A stretch of DNA of 64,000 nt, taken from NCBI RefSeq assembly GCF_900113615.1, contig NZ_FOPZ01000016.1:1-64000 (forward strand), given 5' to 3'. The notes beneath the pieces were generated by a model, which ran no database searches, was not told the DNA's origin, and saw only the letters and a list, made by a program, of their open reading frames with translations. Of this stretch, positions 54,040 through 63,322 are shown piece after piece (the first letter of the stretch is position 1; every line of letters begins with the position of its first letter). This DNA comes from Halorubrum aquaticum (GTDB lineage: Archaea; Halobacteriota; Halobacteria; Halobacteriales; Haloferacaceae). The position numbers were made by a program, and so were the translations under genes.

Positions 54040-54639
54040 ATGTATGATCTGACTCCCCACCTCGACGCGGAGGTGGAACCGGGAACGAACCTGCTTCTCA
54101 CCGGACCTCCCCTCACCGGGAAGCGATCGCTCGCGATGGACGTCCTCGCGGACGGGACCGACCGTGGTGACGGCGCGATCGTCGTCACGACGAAGGACGG
54201 CGCCGATCGAGTGTTGAAGGACTACGAGAAGCGGACGCCCTACGACGGAAAACCCGTCGCCGTCGTCGACTGCGTCACTCGCCAGCAGGGCTCGGACGTC
54301 CGCGACTCCGACCGGATCAAGTACGCCTCCTCGCCGGTGGACATGACGGGCATCGGGATCAAGCTCTCGGAGTTCCTCCAAGCGTTCGGCGACCGCGGGA
54401 TCGACCGCAATCGGATCATGGTCCACTCGCTGTCGACGCTCCTGATGTACTCCGACCTCCAGACGGTCTTCCGGTTTCTCCACGTGTTCACCGGTCGCGT
54501 CCAGAGCGTCAACGGGCTCGGGCTGTTCAGTATCGACTCGACCGCCCACGACGACCAGAGCCTGAACACCCTCAAACAGCTGTTCGACGGGATCGTGACG
54601 GTCTCCGAGGACGACGATGTCGAGATCCGGCTGGCCTGA
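54040..54639 (+). CDS. RecA-superfamily ATPase (RAD55/KaiC-like)
   Basis: 199 residues (MYDLTPHLDAEVEPGTNLLL). Walker A LTGPPLTGKRSLAMD, an adjacent KDGADRVL strand, MVHSLSTLLMYSD and LFSIDSTAHDD as the Walker B-like region. Haloarchaea have many single-domain RAD55-type proteins of unknown role, possibly regulatory. Monocistronic, followed closely by the CoA-binding gene. Confidence 0.8.
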   Translation: MYDLTPHLDAEVEPGTNLLLTGPPLTGKRSLAMDVLADGTDRGDGAIVVTTKDGADRVLKDYEKRTPYDGKPVAVVDCVTRQQGSDVRDSDRIKYASSPVDMTGIGIKLSEFLQAFGDRGIDRNRIMVHSLSTLLMYSDLQTVFRFLHVFTGRVQSVNGLGLFSIDSTAHDDQSLNTLKQLFDGIVTVSEDDDVEIRLA

Positions 54640-54679
54640 GCCTGCCAACGTTTAGGACCCTTGCCGACCAAACACGAGC

Positions 54680-55102
54680 ATGCCCATCACCGACGACGCG
54701 GGACTCGAGCGCGCGCTCTCGGCCGACACGGTCGCCGTGATCGGCTGTTCGACGACCGCCGGGAAGGCGGCTCACGACGTGCCGGCGTACCTCCAGAGAC
54801 ACGGTTACCGGGTGATCCCGGTGAACCCGTTCGCCGACCAGGTGCTCGGCGAGCCCGCCTACGACGAACTCGCGGACGTGGACGAGGAGGTCGACGTGGT
54901 GAACGTGTTCCGGCCGAGCGAGGAGGTGCCGGAGGTCCTCGAGGCGGTGCGCGAGCGACACGCAGAACGGGGCGACGCGGGGACCGCGTGGCTCCAGTTG
55001 GGGATCAGCCACGACGAGGCGGCCGCCGTCGCCGAGGCCGACGGGCTCGACGTGATCCAGGACCGGTGTATGAAGGTCGAACACGGCCGATTGATCGGGT
55101 GA
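54680..55102 (+). CDS. CoA-binding domain protein (YccU-like)
   Basis: 140 residues. A Rossmann fold of the succinyl-CoA-ligase type: VAVIGCSTTAGKAAHDVPAYLQRHGYRVIPVNP, DVVNVFRPSEEVPEV and WLQLGISHDEAAAVAEADGLDVIQDRCMKVE. Binds CoA or a nucleotide; family role not known. Confidence 0.88.
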   Translation: MPITDDAGLERALSADTVAVIGCSTTAGKAAHDVPAYLQRHGYRVIPVNPFADQVLGEPAYDELADVDEEVDVVNVFRPSEEVPEVLEAVRERHAERGDAGTAWLQLGISHDEAAAVAEADGLDVIQDRCMKVEHGRLIG

Positions 55103-55157
55103 CACCGGACGCGACGCGGTCCGTCGATCCCCGGATCACCCCCGAGCGCCAGGACGG

Positions 55158-56138
55158 TCAGCCCTCCCACTCCTCGAAGTCGCGATAGACGCCCTTCGAG
55201 AGGTAGCGCTCCGAGGAGTCCGCGAAGACGGTCACGACGTTCTCGTGGGGGGCGTCGACCTCGCCGTCGCGGATCCCGCGGGCGACCCGCTTCGCGGCGA
55301 GCGCGTTCGCGGCCGACGAGGAGGCGACGAGGTGGCCCTCCTCGCTCGCGAGCCGGGCCATCTCCTCGTGTACCTCGCGGTCGGGGATCGCGTGGATCTC
55401 GTCGACGAGGTCGGGATCGAACAGCTCGTTGGTCTCGACGTCGTGGGTGCCGATGCCCTCGGTCTTGTACTCCTCGTGGTCGACGTTCTCGCCGAAGAAC
55501 TCGCGGTAGGCGGAGCCGGCGGGCTCGACGGCGGCGACGTGGACGTCGGGGTGCCGCTCGCGGAAGTAGCGGGCCGTCCCCATCAGCGTCCCGGCGGTGC
55601 CACAGCCGGCGACGACGGCTCCCACCTCGCCGTCGAGGGCGTCGTCGATCTCGGGCGCGGTCGTCTCGTAGTGCGCCTCGGCGTTGAGCGGGTTCGAGAA
55701 CTGCTGGGGAACGACGGCACCGTCCAGTTCCTCGGCGATCTCGTGGGCGCGATCGATGGCGAATCCCATCCCGTCCTCGGTCGGCGTGTTGATCACGTCC
55801 GCGCCGAGCGCCCGCATCAGCTGTTGTTTCTCCACCGAGAACCGTTCGGGGACGACGAAGACGGCGTTCACGCCGAGCTGCTCGGCGGCGACCGCGATCC
55901 CGATGCCGGTGTTGCCGGCGGTCGGTTCGATCACCGTTCCCCCCGGCTCGAGGTCGCCGCGCTCGAGCATGCGTTCGAGCATGTACTTCCCGATGCGGTC
56001 CTTGATGCTCGCACCGGGGTTGAACGACTCGAGTTTCGCGTACACCGGCGCCGCGTCCGGGGAGTCGTGGACCCGGACGAGCGGCGTCTCGCCGATCGTC
56101 TCCAGCACGGACGGGAGGGGCTCGCGATGGGTGGTCAT
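55158..56138 (-). CDS. Cysteine synthase / cystathionine beta-synthase type PLP enzyme
   Basis: 326 residues from the ATG at 56138 (MTTHREPLPSVLETIGETPL). The PLP lysine lies in NPGASIKDRIGKYML, the phosphate loop in EPTAGNTGIGIAVAAE and the GCGTAGTLMG segment. Fold type II, CysK/CBS-like: O-acetylserine or serine sulfhydrylation in cysteine synthesis, with the exact sulfur donor unclear. It keeps the catalytic lysine, unlike the threonine-synthase paralogue at 21790. Confidence 0.92.
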   Translation of the reverse strand: MTTHREPLPSVLETIGETPLVRVHDSPDAAPVYAKLESFNPGASIKDRIGKYMLERMLERGDLEPGGTVIEPTAGNTGIGIAVAAEQLGVNAVFVVPERFSVEKQQLMRALGADVINTPTEDGMGFAIDRAHEIAEELDGAVVPQQFSNPLNAEAHYETTAPEIDDALDGEVGAVVAGCGTAGTLMGTARYFRERHPDVHVAAVEPAGSAYREFFGENVDHEEYKTEGIGTHDVETNELFDPDLVDEIHAIPDREVHEEMARLASEEGHLVASSSAANALAAKRVARGIRDGEVDAPHENVVTVFADSSERYLSKGVYRDFEEWEG

Positions 56139-56282
56139 GTAGGGGCAAGGGTTGCCGGTCGGTTTGTGTGTTTCCATCGGCGGGATGCGTGTTAGGGTAC
56201 GGGTCCAGCGGCCCGCGGTCCGGCCGTCACGATCCGCGCGGATCGAACAACACTTATGCCGCTCGTCCGGCTTTCCGAGGGT

Positions 56283-58235
56283 ATGAGCGAGACGGACGCG
56301 CGCGCCGACGTGACGGTCGTCCTCCCGGACGGGTCAGAGCTCTCCGTACCGGCCGGATCGACCGTCGAGGACGTCGCGTACGAGATCGGTCCCGGACTCG
56401 GACGCGACACGGTCGCGGGGAAGATCGACGGCGAACTCGTCGAGAAGTACGCCGAGGTAACGGACGGCGACCGGATCGAGATCGTCACCGACCAGTCCGA
56501 CGAGTACCTGACGGTGTTGCGCCACACGGCCGCGCACGTCTTCGCACAGGCGCTCCAGCGGCTCCATCCGGCGGCGACCCTCACGATCGGTCCGCCGACC
56601 GACGAGGGGTTCTACTACGACGTGACCGACGTCGACCTCGACGAGGACGACCTGGAGGCCGTCGAGGCGGAGATGGACGAGATCATCGCGGCCGACTACG
56701 ACGTCGAACGGGTCGTCCGTAGCCGCGAGGACGCGATGGAGATCTACGCCGACAACGAGTACAAACGCCAGATACTCGAGGAGGAGGCCGCCGACGAGGA
56801 GGTCACCTTCTACGTCCAGGACGGCTGGCAGGACCTCTGTCAGGGACCGCACGTCGAGTCGACCGGCGAGATCGGGGCCGCGACCCTGTTGGAGGTCTCG
56901 GCCGCCTACTGGCGCGGCGAGGAGGAGAACGACACGCTGACCCGGGTGTACGGGACGGCGTTCGCCACCGAGTCCGACCTCGAGGAGCACCTCGAGATGC
57001 GCGAGAAGGCCAAGGAGCGCGACCACCGCAAGATCGGCCAGGAGATGAACCTCTTCTCGATCCCGACGGTGACGGGGCCGGGGCTCCCGCTGTACCACCC
57101 GCCGGGAAAGACCGTGTTGAACGAGCTCTCCGAGTTCGCGAACGGGCTCAACCGCGAGAACGGCTACGAGGAGGTCGAGACGCCCCACGTGTTCCGGACC
57201 GAACTGTGGAAGCAGTCCGGCCACTACGAGAACTACAAGGAGGACATGTTCCTCCTCGACGTCAACGACGAGGAGTACGGGTTAAAGCCCATGAACTGCC
57301 CGGGTCACGCGACGATCTTCGACCAGCAGAACTGGTCGTACCGCGACCTCCCGCAGCGCTACTTCGAGAACGGGAAGGTGTACCGGAAGGAACAGCGCGG
57401 CGAGCTCTCCGGGCTCTCGCGGGTCTGGGCGTTCACCATCGACGACGGTCACCTGTTCGTCCGGCCCGACCAGATCCGGGCGGAGATCGAGTCGGTCATC
57501 GAGATGATCTTCGAGGTCGTCGAGACGCTGGACCTCGAGGTCGAGGTCGCGCTCGCGACCCGCCCCGAGAAGTCGGTCGGCGGCGACGAGATCTGGGAGT
57601 CCGCCGAGGAACAGCTGCGTGACGTGCTCGAGTCCGGCGGCTACGACTACGACGTCGAGCCCGGTGACGGGGCCTTCTACGGCCCGAAGATCGACTTCGG
57701 CTTCGAGGACGCGCTGGGCCGCGTCTGGGACGGGCCGACGGTCCAGCTCGATTTCAACATGCCCGAGCGCTTCGGGCTGACCTACACCGGCGAGGACAAC
57801 GAGGAGCACCGGCCGGTGATGATCCACCGCGCGCTCTACGGCAGCTACGAGCGCTTCTTCATGGTGCTCATCGAGCACTTCGACGGCGACTTCCCGCTAT
57901 GGCTCGCGCCCGAACAGGTGCGGATCCTCCCGGTCTCCGACGAGACGCTCGGGTACGCCCACCGCGTGAAGAACGCGCTCGCCGACGAGGGGATCCGCGT
58001 TGAGGTCGAGGACCGCGACTGGACGGTCGGCCGCAAGATCCGCCAGGGCCACGACGACCGGCTCCCGTACATGGTGGTCGTCGGCGACGACGAGGCCGAG
58101 GCCGGTACGGTCTCCGTCCGTGACCGCTTCGAGAACCAGCGCGGCGACGTCGACCTCGACGTGTTCGTCGACCACCTCGTCGAGGAGCACGACGAGAAAC
58201 GCGTCGAGCCCGACTTCGTGACGAGCACGGAGTAG
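56283..58235 (+). CDS. thrS: Threonyl-tRNA synthetase, bacterial type
   Basis: 650 residues from the ATG at 56283. TGS domain ([22 protein letters not shown]), an SAD editing domain with [11 protein letters not shown] and LCQGPHVES (the HxxxH and CxxxH site), a class II core with [31 protein letters not shown] and [14 protein letters not shown] (zinc and ATP ligands), and a C-terminal anticodon-binding domain. The N2/SAD domain is the bacterial/eukaryal form, not the D-aminoacyl-deacylase-like domain of most archaea. Confidence 0.94.
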   Translation: MSETDARADVTVVLPDGSELSVPAGSTVEDVAYEIGPGLGRDTVAGKIDGELVEKYAEVTDGDRIEIVTDQSDEYLTVLRHTAAHVFAQALQRLHPAATLTIGPPTDEGFYYDVTDVDLDEDDLEAVEAEMDEIIAADYDVERVVRSREDAMEIYADNEYKRQILEEEAADEEVTFYVQDGWQDLCQGPHVESTGEIGAATLLEVSAAYWRGEEENDTLTRVYGTAFATESDLEEHLEMREKAKERDHRKIGQEMNLFSIPTVTGPGLPLYHPPGKTVLNELSEFANGLNRENGYEEVETPHVFRTELWKQSGHYENYKEDMFLLDVNDEEYGLKPMNCPGHATIFDQQNWSYRDLPQRYFENGKVYRKEQRGELSGLSRVWAFTIDDGHLFVRPDQIRAEIESVIEMIFEVVETLDLEVEVALATRPEKSVGGDEIWESAEEQLRDVLESGGYDYDVEPGDGAFYGPKIDFGFEDALGRVWDGPTVQLDFNMPERFGLTYTGEDNEEHRPVMIHRALYGSYERFFMVLIEHFDGDFPLWLAPEQVRILPVSDETLGYAHRVKNALADEGIRVEVEDRDWTVGRKIRQGHDDRLPYMVVVGDDEAEAGTVSVRDRFENQRGDVDLDVFVDHLVEEHDEKRVEPDFVTSTE

Positions 58236-58273
58236 CGGGCGTTCGACCCGGCGCGGCTTCCACTCCGCGCAAC

Positions 58274-58323
58274 TTCGACCCCGCACGGCCTTCGACCCCG
58301 CACGGCCTTCGACCCCGCGCGGG
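58274..58323. repeat. 17-bp tandem repeat after thrS
   Basis: TTCGACCCCGCACGGCC occurs twice in a row (58274-58290, 58291-58307), followed by a degenerate third copy. It lies between the thrS stop and the 3' end of the kinase gene. Confidence 0.75.
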
Positions 58324-58328
58324 TTCGC

Positions 58329-59921
58329 TCACCCACCCCCGAACGCGTCCTCACCGCTTTCCTCGGACCCGGCGTCGGTTCCCTCCGCGAACTCGACCCC
58401 ATCGATCTCGAAGCGTGCGCCGCCCGACTCGCTTTCGCCCGCCGTGACGGTCCAGTCGTGTGCGGCGACGATCTCCTCGACGATGCTCAATCCGAATCCG
58501 GTCCCCTCGTCGCTCGTCGAATATCCGGCCTCGAACGCTCGCTCGCAGTCGTCCTCGGGGATCCCGGGGCCGTCGTCCTCGACGTAAAAGCCGCTCGCGT
58601 CCCCGAGGGTCCCGACTCGGACCGACACGTCGTCGCCGCCGTGTTCGACGGCGTTGCGAAACAGGTTCTCGAGGAGCTGTCTGAGACGCGATTCGTCCGC
58701 CCGGATCCGGGTCCGATCCAGCTCGACCGTCAGCTCGGCGTCGGCCGTCTCCGCGGTCGACCACGCGTCGCTAACGAGTTCGGCGAGGCCGATCTCCGCG
58801 AGGGCCTCGACCCGGACCCCGTCCCGAGCCAACGCCAACAGGTCCTCGATGAGGGTCTCCATCCGCGAGAGCGACCGCTGGACCGGCTCGACGTGCTCGC
58901 TGTCGCTCTCCGCGGCGAGCAGCTCGAGGTGACCGGCCGCGGTGTTGAGCGGGTTCCGGAGGTCGTGGCTCACCACGCTCGCGAACTCCTCGAGGCGGTC
59001 CCGCTCGCGCTGGAGCTGTGCCTGCGTCCGCTCGCGCTCCAGTTCGTAACTGACCCACCGGGTCAACAGCTCGACGAACGTCTTCTGGAGGTCGCTGAAC
59101 GGCTCCTTGCGCGCGTCCGTGTCCGCGAAACAGAGGGTTCCGGACAGCTCCCCGTCGATCTCGACGCGGCCCCCGATGTACGTCCCGAGCCCGAACCGCT
59201 CGTATGCCGGCTCCTCCTCCCATCCCTCGTTCGCCGCGTCGACCACGGTCAACAGCCGATCGAGTTCGACCGTCCGCTTACAGTAGGCCTCCTCGAGCGG
59301 ACAGGTCTCGCCCCGTTCGAGCGCCGGATGCGTCGCGTGCGACGCCTGGATGTGTTGTGTCCCGTCCTCGATGCGGGTGAGAAAGCCGTTCGGCAGCTCG
59401 AGGTACTCGCATCCCAGCTCGAAGATCGCCTCGAGCTTCGCCTCGAACGAGCGGTCTCCGTCCGAGGAGACGGCGTATAGCCGCTGTATCGCGCGGAGGT
59501 TTCGCCGGCGCTGGCGCTCGAGGTCGTGTCGTTCGGTGACGTCACGGACGTGTACCGAGAGTCCCGAGTCGGAGGGGAACGCCCGCACGTCGAACCACGT
59601 GTCGAGCGGAGGATAGTACTCGTCGAACGACGCCGATTCCTGCGTTTCCATCGCCCGGTGGAACCGGTCGTAGAACTCGGTGTCGACCGCCTCCGGGATC
59701 GCCTCCCAGAGGTGCGTTCCCTCGATGGCGTCCCCGGCGCCGTCCGCTTCCGTAACCCCGCCCTCGCCGTCGGCCATCGCGTCCCGGATCATCTCGGCAC
59801 CCCGTTCGTTCGCGTACGTGACCCGCCAGTCGTCGTCGACGGCGAAGAATCCGTCCGCCATTCGGTCGAGGACCGTCCGGAGATCGGTTTCGGGGTCCAC
59901 GGCGGACGGCGGGTCGCTCAT
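58329..59921 (-). CDS. PAS-GAF sensor histidine kinase
   Basis: 530 residues from the ATG at 59921 (MSDPPSAVDPETDLRTV). PAS domain (GFFAVDDDWRVTYANERGAEM), GAF-like domain (IFELGCEYLELPNGFLTRIEDG to GTLCFADTDARKEPFSDLQK), HisKA with VVSHDLRNPLNTAAGHLELL, HATPase with LENLFRNAVEHGG, DDGPGIPED and EGTGFGLSIVEEIV. No membrane helix; signal unknown. The kinase half is closely similar to that of the receiver-PAS kinase at 12722. Confidence 0.92.
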   Translation of the reverse strand: MSDPPSAVDPETDLRTVLDRMADGFFAVDDDWRVTYANERGAEMIRDAMADGEGGVTEADGAGDAIEGTHLWEAIPEAVDTEFYDRFHRAMETQESASFDEYYPPLDTWFDVRAFPSDSGLSVHVRDVTERHDLERQRRRNLRAIQRLYAVSSDGDRSFEAKLEAIFELGCEYLELPNGFLTRIEDGTQHIQASHATHPALERGETCPLEEAYCKRTVELDRLLTVVDAANEGWEEEPAYERFGLGTYIGGRVEIDGELSGTLCFADTDARKEPFSDLQKTFVELLTRWVSYELERERTQAQLQRERDRLEEFASVVSHDLRNPLNTAAGHLELLAAESDSEHVEPVQRSLSRMETLIEDLLALARDGVRVEALAEIGLAELVSDAWSTAETADAELTVELDRTRIRADESRLRQLLENLFRNAVEHGGDDVSVRVGTLGDASGFYVEDDGPGIPEDDCERAFEAGYSTSDEGTGFGLSIVEEIVAAHDWTVTAGESESGGARFEIDGVEFAEGTDAGSEESGEDAFGGG

Positions 59922-60063
59922 GGGTGATAGAACGTGCGGATCCACTTCAGTCGTGTGGCCCACGGGATCGGATCACGCGGATCACGGCGGTCCGCTCGGG
60001 ACGCCTCCGGACGACGTATCGAGTTCCGTCGCGTTTTTTATATCCGCCGCGAGAACGGCCGGT

Positions 60064-61236
60064 ATGCGCGATCGATCATCGGAGACCGTCGCGGACGACG
60101 AAGCTCCTCGAGTCGGGGAACTCACGCCGCCGGACCGCACGCTGATGGGACCGGGTCCGAGCGAGGTTCACCCTCGAGTGCTGCGCGGGATGAGCACGCC
60201 GCTCGTGGGACACCTCGACCCCTCGTTCATCGAGATCATGAACGAGGTACAGGAGATGTTGCGGTACACGTTCCGGACGGACAACCAGTGGACGATCCCC
60301 GTCTCGGGGACCGGGTCGGCGTCGATGGAGGCGGCGATCGGCAACCTCGTCGAGCCGGGCGACACGATGCTCGTCCCGACGAACGGCTACTTCGGCGGGC
60401 GGATGGCCTCGATGGCCGAGCGCGCCGGCGGCGAGGTCGTCGAGGTCGACGCGCCGTGGGGCGAGCCGCTCGACCCCGCCGACGTGGAGGCGGCCTTCGA
60501 CGCCCACCAGCCCGACGTGTTCGGGTTCGTCCACGCGGAGACGTCCACGGGCGTCCTCCAGCCGCACGTCCCGGAGCTGACGGACATCGCACACGCCCAC
60601 GACGCGTACGTCATCGCCGACTGCGTCACGTCGCTCGGGGGCGTCGAGATGCGCGTCGACGAGTGGGACGTCGACGTGGCGTACTCGGGCCCCCAGAAGT
60701 GTCTCTCCTGTCCGCCGGGCGCGAGCCCGCTCACGCTCAACGACCGGGCGATGGACAAGGTGCTCGGCCGCGAGGAGCAGCCCCGGTCGTGGTACCTCGA
60801 CCTCTCGCTGCTCGAGGGGTACTGGGGCGACGAGCGCGCGTACCACCACACCGCGCCGATCACCAACGTGTACGCGATTCGCGAGGCGCTCCGGCTCGTC
60901 GCCGAGGAGGGGATCGAGAACCGATGGGAGCGGCATCTCGACGTCGCCGGCGACCTGAAGGCCGGCCTCCAGGAGATGGGCCTCGAGATGAACGCGCCGG
61001 ACGAGTACTGGCTGCCCAGCCTCAACGCGGTCCGCGTGCCGGACGGGGTCGACGACGCCGCGGTCATCGACTACCTCCTCGAGGAGTACGACATCGAGAT
61101 CGCCTCCGGGCTCGGCGACCTCGCGGGCGACATCTGGCGGATCGGCTGTATGGGCTACTCCGCGCGCCCGCAGAACGTCGAGTTCCTGCTTTCGGCCCTC
61201 GAGGACGCGCTCGACGCACAGGGGTTCGACGGGTAG
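60064..61236 (+). CDS. Class V aminotransferase (alanine-glyoxylate/serine-pyruvate type)
   Basis: 390 residues from the ATG at 60064 (MRDRSSETVADDEAPRVGEL). MGPGPSEVHPRVL at the N-terminus, GTGSASMEAAIGNLVEPGD, DCVTSLGGVEMRVDEWDVD and the PLP lysine in YSGPQKCLSCPPG. Similar to serine-glyoxylate or alanine-glyoxylate aminotransferases for glyoxylate/serine metabolism; the donor is not assignable from sequence. Confidence 0.9.
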   Translation: MRDRSSETVADDEAPRVGELTPPDRTLMGPGPSEVHPRVLRGMSTPLVGHLDPSFIEIMNEVQEMLRYTFRTDNQWTIPVSGTGSASMEAAIGNLVEPGDTMLVPTNGYFGGRMASMAERAGGEVVEVDAPWGEPLDPADVEAAFDAHQPDVFGFVHAETSTGVLQPHVPELTDIAHAHDAYVIADCVTSLGGVEMRVDEWDVDVAYSGPQKCLSCPPGASPLTLNDRAMDKVLGREEQPRSWYLDLSLLEGYWGDERAYHHTAPITNVYAIREALRLVAEEGIENRWERHLDVAGDLKAGLQEMGLEMNAPDEYWLPSLNAVRVPDGVDDAAVIDYLLEEYDIEIASGLGDLAGDIWRIGCMGYSARPQNVEFLLSALEDALDAQGFDG

Positions 61237-61294
61237 CGGTCGGAGCCGGCTCGGTCACGGCTCCTCGGACGGGCGTGGCCTTCCGCTCTCCCGA

Positions 61295-62056
61295 TCAGTC
61301 CTCGCGGAGGCTCGGGTGCGTCTCCTGATCGTCGGGATGCGACTCCGCGAAGCGTTCTCGTGTGGTCTCCAGCGATCGGGTCTCGCGTCGCCGACGCTCC
61401 GTCTCACCGATCTCCTCACACCCTGGCGGGACGGGGCGGCCGCGGTCGGAGAAGTACCCCTCCGGGGCGACCCAGTCGTGATAGAACGGCCGGTCGTCGT
61501 CCTCCAGCAGCGTGACCGCCACCTCCGCGCCGTGGCCGGCACACACCGCGACTTGGTGAGGTTTCCGAGCGAGCCGACCCGCGGCGTACAGCCCGTCGAC
61601 GCCGGTCCGACCGCGCTCATCGGTGTCGACGAACGTCTTCCCGCGGTCGAGGAGGTCGACGCCGTCGATCCCCTCCAGATAGCCGGTTGCGTTCTTCGTG
61701 GCGGCGACGACGTAGTCGGCGGCGATCCGGTCGCCGTCCGCCGTCTCGACCCGGAATCGATTCGGTTCGTCGCTCTCGCTGCGTTCCTCGCTCGCCGGAT
61801 CGACCACCGTTACCCGGGCGTCGAGGCGCTCGACGCCCGCGTTCTCGGCCTGCTCGCCGAGGAGGTCGAGGAAGTGACGCGAGTTGACGCCGGCGGGGAA
61901 ACCGGGGACGTTCTCCAAGTGGGCGTTGCGCCGGAGGAGCGACCTGCCCGCGTCACAGACGAGCGTCTCCAAGCCGTGTCGGGCCGTAAACGTGGCGGCC
62001 GAGGATCCCGCGACTCCGCCACCGACGACGACGACGTCGTATTCCATGCCACTCAT
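61295..62056 (-). CDS. FAD-dependent thioredoxin-reductase-like oxidoreductase
   Basis: 253 residues. N-terminal FAD motif VVVVGGGVAGSSAATFTARHG and C-terminal GVDGLYAAGRLARKPHQVAVCAGHGAEVA are thioredoxin-reductase-like, but the protein is short and lacks the CxxC pair and NADPH domain. Its ATG directly follows the TAG of the substrate-binding gene (zero spacing), so they are translationally coupled. Perhaps a reductase for the captured metal complex (inference). Confidence 0.85.
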   Translation of the reverse strand: MSGMEYDVVVVGGGVAGSSAATFTARHGLETLVCDAGRSLLRRNAHLENVPGFPAGVNSRHFLDLLGEQAENAGVERLDARVTVVDPASEERSESDEPNRFRVETADGDRIAADYVVAATKNATGYLEGIDGVDLLDRGKTFVDTDERGRTGVDGLYAAGRLARKPHQVAVCAGHGAEVAVTLLEDDDRPFYHDWVAPEGYFSDRGRPVPPGCEEIGETERRRRETRSLETTRERFAESHPDDQETHPSLRED

Positions 62057-63319
62057 CTACGCGCCGTCGTTGATAACCTCCGCGACGCGCTCCCGGTCGA
62101 ACAGTCGTTCCTCCTCGGGTATCTCCGGGTACGGTCCCTCCTCGTAACGGGGCCACTCGCCGAACGCGTCGGGATAGAGCTGTTTGGCGGTCATCTCCAG
62201 CTGGAAGAGGTTCAGGATCGGTCCCTGATACCGGGCACCCTGCGGGTGGATGCGGTCGTTTCGGACCGCGGTGACCTCCGATCCGACCGGGTCCCCCTCG
62301 AAGGCGGCTCGCCGTCCGGCCATGTCCGTCCCCGGCTCCATGCCGCCGAGGTAGAGGATCACGTCGGGGTCCGCGTCGAGTATCGTCTCGAAGTCGACGA
62401 CCGTGCCGGACTCGACGCTCCCCTCGAACGCGTCTCGCGGGCCGAGCGGACGCGTGTGCGACGTGAGGAAGCCGGGATTGCTCAGGGTGTACGCGTAGAT
62501 CTCCTCGATGTCGGCGGCGGCGATCATGACCGCGGTCGGGCGCTCCTCCTCCGGCGGCAACCGCACCTCGATCGTCCCGAGGAGCTCCTCGTGGACGGCC
62601 GCGAGCGCCTCGTAGCGTTCGCGCTCGTCGAAGGCCTCGGCGACGAGTTCGAACTGCTCCCACAGGCCGTAGTACTCGTAGTCGTCGGCCCACTCCGGCG
62701 CGGGTTCCTGGTGGCGGTCGCTGAGGGAGTTTCCGAACCACGGCGAGACGCGCTCGGCGACCTCGTCGATGTCCTCCCGGTCCCAGCCTTCCACTTGCGT
62801 CACCCACGCGGGGTCCGCGAGGTGGACGTCGCTGTCCAGTTCGTACAGCTTCTCCTTGTCCGGCTCCCACGAGGAGTAGAGCCCCGACCAGTCGAGCGAG
62901 ACGCCCGGAAGCCGCTCGACGAACTGGTTCCAGAGCCCGTCGTAGTAGTCGGGCGCGTGCATCGCGGTGATCCCGTCTCCCCGCCCCAGCGCGAACGCCA
63001 TGTCGGCGTGATGCGTGAGCCGGGTGAACGCCGTCTCCGGCGGCGACTCGAACGTCACCTCGCCGACCGGCGAGATCGAAGCGGTGTAGCTCTCGTCGCC
63101 GGCGTCGTCCGCCGTGGAGTCGTCCGAGTCACCCGATCCGCCGTCCGTCGAGTCGGTCCCGTTCCCGTCGGATCCGGTCGGATCCGACTCGGCGTCGCCG
63201 CCGGTACAGCCGGCGAGCAGGCCGCCGAGAGCGACCGCGCCGCCGTACGTCAGGTAGTCGCGCCGCGTCCGTTTCGTCGCCGATTCGTCCGGTTCGATGG
63301 TGTCGGTGTTGCTCGTCAT
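62057..63319 (-). CDS. Iron-siderophore-type ABC substrate-binding lipoprotein
   Basis: 420 residues (MTSNTDTIEPDESATKRTRR). A Tat-like signal RRDYLTYGGAVALGGLLAGC with lipobox, an Asp/Ser/Gly-rich spacer, then a periplasmic-binding fold with DVILYLGGMEPGTDM and LEMTAKQLYPDAFGEWP. Captures iron-siderophore or related metal complexes at the cell surface. The flavoprotein follows immediately; a paralogue lies upstream. The transporter membrane genes are outside the window. Confidence 0.88.
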   Translation of the reverse strand: MTSNTDTIEPDESATKRTRRDYLTYGGAVALGGLLAGCTGGDAESDPTGSDGNGTDSTDGGSGDSDDSTADDAGDESYTASISPVGEVTFESPPETAFTRLTHHADMAFALGRGDGITAMHAPDYYDGLWNQFVERLPGVSLDWSGLYSSWEPDKEKLYELDSDVHLADPAWVTQVEGWDREDIDEVAERVSPWFGNSLSDRHQEPAPEWADDYEYYGLWEQFELVAEAFDERERYEALAAVHEELLGTIEVRLPPEEERPTAVMIAAADIEEIYAYTLSNPGFLTSHTRPLGPRDAFEGSVESGTVVDFETILDADPDVILYLGGMEPGTDMAGRRAAFEGDPVGSEVTAVRNDRIHPQGARYQGPILNLFQLEMTAKQLYPDAFGEWPRYEEGPYPEIPEEERLFDRERVAEVINDGA

Positions 63320-63322
63320 GGT

